8,075 nucleotides of DNA from positions 1 to 8,075 of the forward strand of contig CABZJG010000081.1 of the NCBI GenBank assembly GCA_902525995.1, given 5' to 3'. The position numbers were made by a program, and so were the translations under genes. The stretch comes from Paracoccaceae bacterium. GTDB taxonomy: Bacteria > Pseudomonadota > Alphaproteobacteria > Rhodobacterales > Rhodobacteraceae. Shown one piece after another: positions 6,064 to 8,075 of the stretch. The stretch's first letter is position 1, and each line of letters opens with the position of its first letter. The notes beneath the pieces are model-generated. The model was not told where the DNA came from and made no database searches. It saw nothing but the letters and a program-made list of their open reading frames with translations.

Positions 6064-6121
6064 GATTTGACCCGCGCCGCCAGTCTGGCTACCTAGCTAG
6101 AAAAACCCTTGGGAAACCTGC

Positions 6122-6991
6122 ATGATATATAACTCTTCATCGCATTGGCACGGAGCGCAGCATAAGCGCGTGATGCTTTTTGGCATGTCAGGACTGGGCA
6201 AAACCCATGTGTCCTCGCTTTTGCGCGGCTCGGGAAACTGGTTTCACTATTCTGTCGATTATCGCATCGGCACCCGGTACATGGGGGAAAATATCGCGGA
6301 TAATTTCAAGCGGATCGCGATGCAAAACCCTGAGCTTCGCGATTTGTTGTTGTCAGACTCGATTTATATCGCATCGAATATCACCTTTGACAATTTAACG
6401 CCGCTGTCGACTTATTTGGGGAAACCCGGAGATCAAAGCAAAGGGGGCCTGCCATTTGCAGAATATTTGCGCCGCCAAGAACAGCATCGGCAGGCGGAAA
6501 TATCGGCGTTGATGGATACCACCCTCTTTATATCGCGTGCAGAAGATATTTATCATTATGATAACTTCATATGTGATACCAGCGGCTCGATTTGTGAAGT
6601 TGTAGACCCAGATAACTCCAAAGATCCGGTGTTGAGTGCTCTGGTGGATCAGGTGCTTTTGGTTGCAATAGAAGGCTCAGACAATCACACAGCGGAGCTG
6701 ATTAAAAGATTCGATCGCGCGCCCAAGCCAATGTATTATCAACCCAAGTTCTTGGCCGAAAAATGGGCGCAATATCTTGCCCTCAATAAGGTTGAAGAGG
6801 CGGCTGTAGACCCCGATGACTTTATCCGCTGGGCCTATGCGCAGGCACTGGCACATCGCCAACCACGCTATGCTGCGATGGCAAAATGGGGCGTTAGCGT
6901 TACAGCGGACGAAATAAGCCGAGTGCAAAGCCCGTCAGATTTCAATGATTTGATTGGGATGGCCCTTGATCGCCATCCGGACAATCAATAA
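6122..6991 (+). CDS. uncharacterised P-loop NTPase (ATPase-like protein)
   Basis: A 289-residue soluble protein of unknown function. A Walker A motif is clear at 21-28, Gly-Met-Ser-Gly-Leu-Gly-Lys-Thr, preceded by the hydrophobic strand Arg-Val-Met-Leu-Phe. A second hydrophobic strand ending in Asp152, in Asn-Phe-Ile-Cys-Asp-Thr-Ser-Gly-Ser (148-156), is a good candidate for Walker B. Other distinctive segments are Ser-Val-Asp-Tyr-Arg-Ile-Gly-Thr-Arg-Tyr (44-53), similar in layout to the acceptor region of P-loop kinases, and Val-Leu-Leu-Val-Ala-Ile-Glu-Gly (178-185). There is no signal peptide or membrane segment. The overall plan resembles small-molecule or nucleotide kinases more than AAA+ machines, but this is inference. 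The ATG at 6122 has only a weak upstream GGGAAA, and a later GTG or ATG just before the P-loop is less likely. metA follows 31 bases downstream, suggesting cotranscription. Confidence 0.82.
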   Translation: MIYNSSSHWHGAQHKRVMLFGMSGLGKTHVSSLLRGSGNWFHYSVDYRIGTRYMGENIADNFKRIAMQNPELRDLLLSDSIYIASNITFDNLTPLSTYLGKPGDQSKGGLPFAEYLRRQEQHRQAEISALMDTTLFISRAEDIYHYDNFICDTSGSICEVVDPDNSKDPVLSALVDQVLLVAIEGSDNHTAELIKRFDRAPKPMYYQPKFLAEKWAQYLALNKVEEAAVDPDDFIRWAYAQALAHRQPRYAAMAKWGVSVTADEISRVQSPSDFNDLIGMALDRHPDNQ

Positions 6992-7008
6992 CTTTCCAAA
7001 AATTTTCC

Positions 7009-7013
7009 AAGGA
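7009..7013 (+). promoter_or_regulatory. ribosome-binding site that fixes the metA start
   Basis: AAGGA lies 9 bases before the ATG at 7023. The in-frame ATG at 6954 falls inside the P-loop gene and would add 23 residues that MetA proteins lack. Confidence 0.7.
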
Positions 7014-7022
7014 CGAAGACCA

Positions 7023-7946
7023 ATGCCAATTAAAATCCCAACCGACCTTCCTGCCTTTGACGTGCTCACGCGCGAAGGTGTTATGGTAATGGGGGAAGAT
7101 CAGGCATCGCGTCAGGACATACGCCCCCTGCGCATTGGTCTTTTGAATTTGATGCCAAAGAAAATTCAAACGGAAAACCAATTTGCGCGTTTGATTGGGG
7201 CCACCCCACTGCAAATTGATTTGTCACTTATCCGGATGAGCGAGCATCAGACGAAAAACACCGCCGCAGATCACATGGAAAGCTTTTACCGCCCTTTTTC
7301 TGATGTGATTGCAAGCGATGAAAAATTTGATGGTTTGATTATCACCGGGGCTCCGATCGAACATTTGCCCTTCGAGGACGTGTCCTATTGGCAGGAGCTT
7401 AAAAGCGTTTTTGACTGGACGCAGAGCCATGTCCATTCGACCTTTGGTGTGTGCTGGGGGGGAATGGCGATGATCAACCATTTCCACAACATCGACAAAC
7501 AGATGCTAGAGGCAAAAGCATTTGGCTGCTTTCGGCATAAAAACCTAAAATCGAACTCACCCTACTTGCGGGGATTTTCAGATGACTGTGTTATTCCTGT
7601 CAGCCGCTGGACCGAAATTCTCCGGTCGGATGTCACCGCCGAACCGGCGCTTGAAATTTTACTTGGCAGTGACGAAGTCGGCCCCTGTTTGATCGAGGAT
7701 GCGGCCCATCGGGCGCTATATATTTTCAATCACTTTGAATATGACAGCGACACGCTAAAGCAGGAATATGACCGTGATATATCCGAAGGGCGGAGTATCA
7801 ATGTGCCAAATAATTATTACCCCGGTGATGATCCAAGCATGCCACCCCAAAACCGCTGGCGGAGCCATGCGCATTTGCTTTACGGAAATTGGATCAATGA
7901 AATTTATCAATCAACGCCTTACGATCTGAATGATATTGGCAGTTAG
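7023..7946 (+). CDS. metA: homoserine O-acyltransferase MetA, predicted acetyl-CoA type
   Basis: A 307-residue cytoplasmic enzyme that acylates L-homoserine, the first step of methionine synthesis. E. coli MetA has 309 residues. The N-terminus Met-Pro-Ile-Lys-Ile-Pro and the motif Leu-Asn-Leu-Met-Pro-Lys-Lys-Ile (41-48) are hallmarks of the family. The catalytic cysteine is Cys144 in Phe-Gly-Val-Cys-Trp-Gly-Gly; the partner His and Glu are His237 and Glu239 in Asn-His-Phe-Glu-Tyr-Asp. The segment Gly-Ala-Pro-Ile-Glu (109-113) puts Glu113 where E. coli MetA has Gly111. In studied MetA enzymes, Glu at this position goes with acetyl-CoA use and Gly with succinyl-CoA, so this is predicted to be a homoserine O-acetyltransferase despite the usual succinyltransferase label. 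The C-terminal Trp-Arg-Ser-His-Ala-His-Leu-Leu and Thr-Pro-Tyr-Asp-Leu elements complete the family pattern. No S-adenosylmethionine riboswitch is evident in the short 31-base upstream gap. Confidence 0.95.
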   Translation: MPIKIPTDLPAFDVLTREGVMVMGEDQASRQDIRPLRIGLLNLMPKKIQTENQFARLIGATPLQIDLSLIRMSEHQTKNTAADHMESFYRPFSDVIASDEKFDGLIITGAPIEHLPFEDVSYWQELKSVFDWTQSHVHSTFGVCWGGMAMINHFHNIDKQMLEAKAFGCFRHKNLKSNSPYLRGFSDDCVIPVSRWTEILRSDVTAEPALEILLGSDEVGPCLIEDAAHRALYIFNHFEYDSDTLKQEYDRDISEGRSINVPNNYYPGDDPSMPPQNRWRSHAHLLYGNWINEIYQSTPYDLNDIGS

Positions 7947-8075
7947 CACCCTTGCAGTTTTAATCGCCCTGATTGGATTTGGGGCCTATATCTGTGCAAT
8001 GCTTAAATCAGCGCAAGCCGTTAAAAAATTTCCCGTCACCGGAAAACTGATTAATGTGAACGGCACAAATATCCA
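7930..8075 (+). CDS. start of a membrane-anchored alpha/beta-hydrolase-like protein, cut by the window edge
   Basis: From an ATG at 7930, 48 codons run open to the right edge. Residues 2-22 form a hydrophobic segment rich in Leu, Ile, Ala and Val, followed by a basic patch (Lys-Ser-Ala-Gln-Ala-Val-Lys-Lys). This looks like an uncleaved N-terminal anchor or signal sequence. It is followed by Phe-Pro-Val-Thr-Gly-Lys-Leu-Ile-Asn-Val-Asn-Gly-Thr-Asn-Ile, which resembles the first beta strand of alpha/beta hydrolases just before the His-Gly oxyanion motif. The catalytic residues lie outside the window, so the family call is tentative. The start overlaps the last 17 bases of metA in another frame and has no good ribosome-binding site. 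The TTG at 7936 is an alternative start. Confidence 0.6.
   Translation, partial: MILAVSTLAVLIALIGFGAYICAMLKSAQAVKKFPVTGKLINVNGTNI

Larger units (their letters stand above)
5817..6121. other. divergent intergenic spacer between the permease and P-loop genes
   Basis: This 305-base stretch separates two divergent genes and must hold both promoters. For the permease, minus-strand TTGAAA (5944-5949) and TATATC (5923-5928) lie 15 bases apart, within an AT-rich patch. For the P-loop gene, plus-strand TTGACC (6067-6072) is followed after 17 bases by TACCTA (6090-6095), about 20-25 bases before its start. An 8-base palindrome CTAGCTAG sits at 6093-6100 on top of that weak -10 box. Neither promoter is strong by eye. 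A 23-codon open frame at 5992-6063 is listed separately. No RNA gene or terminator is recognisable. Confidence 0.4.

Noticed and set aside
6992..7022. SAM-responsive riboswitch upstream of metA
   Set aside because: The gap is only 31 bases and holds no stem-loop beyond the ribosome-binding site. Any such element would have to lie upstream of 6122, where none was recognised.

Overview
This looks like a chromosomal segment of an alphaproteobacterium, most likely a marine Rhodobacterales (Roseobacter-type) lineage with moderate base composition. That placement rests on recognition of protein families and gene order, not on a search. Nearly everything here is core metabolism or cell-envelope metabolism. 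There is no CRISPR array, rRNA, tRNA, integrase or intact insertion sequence.

Left block (minus strand, 1-1905): dusA, a tRNA-dihydrouridine synthase, is followed by a MOSC-domain protein whose ATG overlaps the dusA stop (TAATG). About 76 bases further on is a NUDIX hydrolase that runs off the left edge.

Between dusA and the next block (about 1906-2334) lies a decayed C-terminal piece of a UDP-glucuronate 4-epimerase-like sugar-nucleotide epimerase. It has at least one internal stop, a probable frameshift, and no N-terminal two thirds. The dusA leader and probably its promoter now sit inside this remnant.

Central block (plus strand, 2335-4915): a compact operon kdsD-kdsB-kdsA for making and activating Kdo (3-deoxy-D-manno-octulosonate). 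KdsD makes arabinose-5-phosphate, KdsA condenses it with phosphoenolpyruvate, and KdsB converts free Kdo to CMP-Kdo. The Kdo-8-phosphate phosphatase (KdsC) is not in the window. KdsB has an unusual residue at a predicted metal-ligand position. The dead epimerase directly upstream suggests the locus was once a larger surface-polysaccharide cluster.

Right block: a 10-helix DMT/EamA permease (minus, 4944-5816) converges on kdsA. After a roughly 300-base divergent spacer come three plus-strand genes: a P-loop protein of unknown function (6122-6991), metA (7023-7946), and the start of a membrane-anchored alpha/beta-hydrolase-like protein that overlaps the metA end and is cut by the right edge. The MetA sequence carries Glu at the acyl-specificity position, which predicts homoserine O-acetyltransferase rather than succinyltransferase activity.

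The most notable observations are the epimerase pseudogene, the KdsB substitution, the acetyl-type MetA, and the uncharacterised P-loop protein next to metA. No clearly new multi-gene system is visible.
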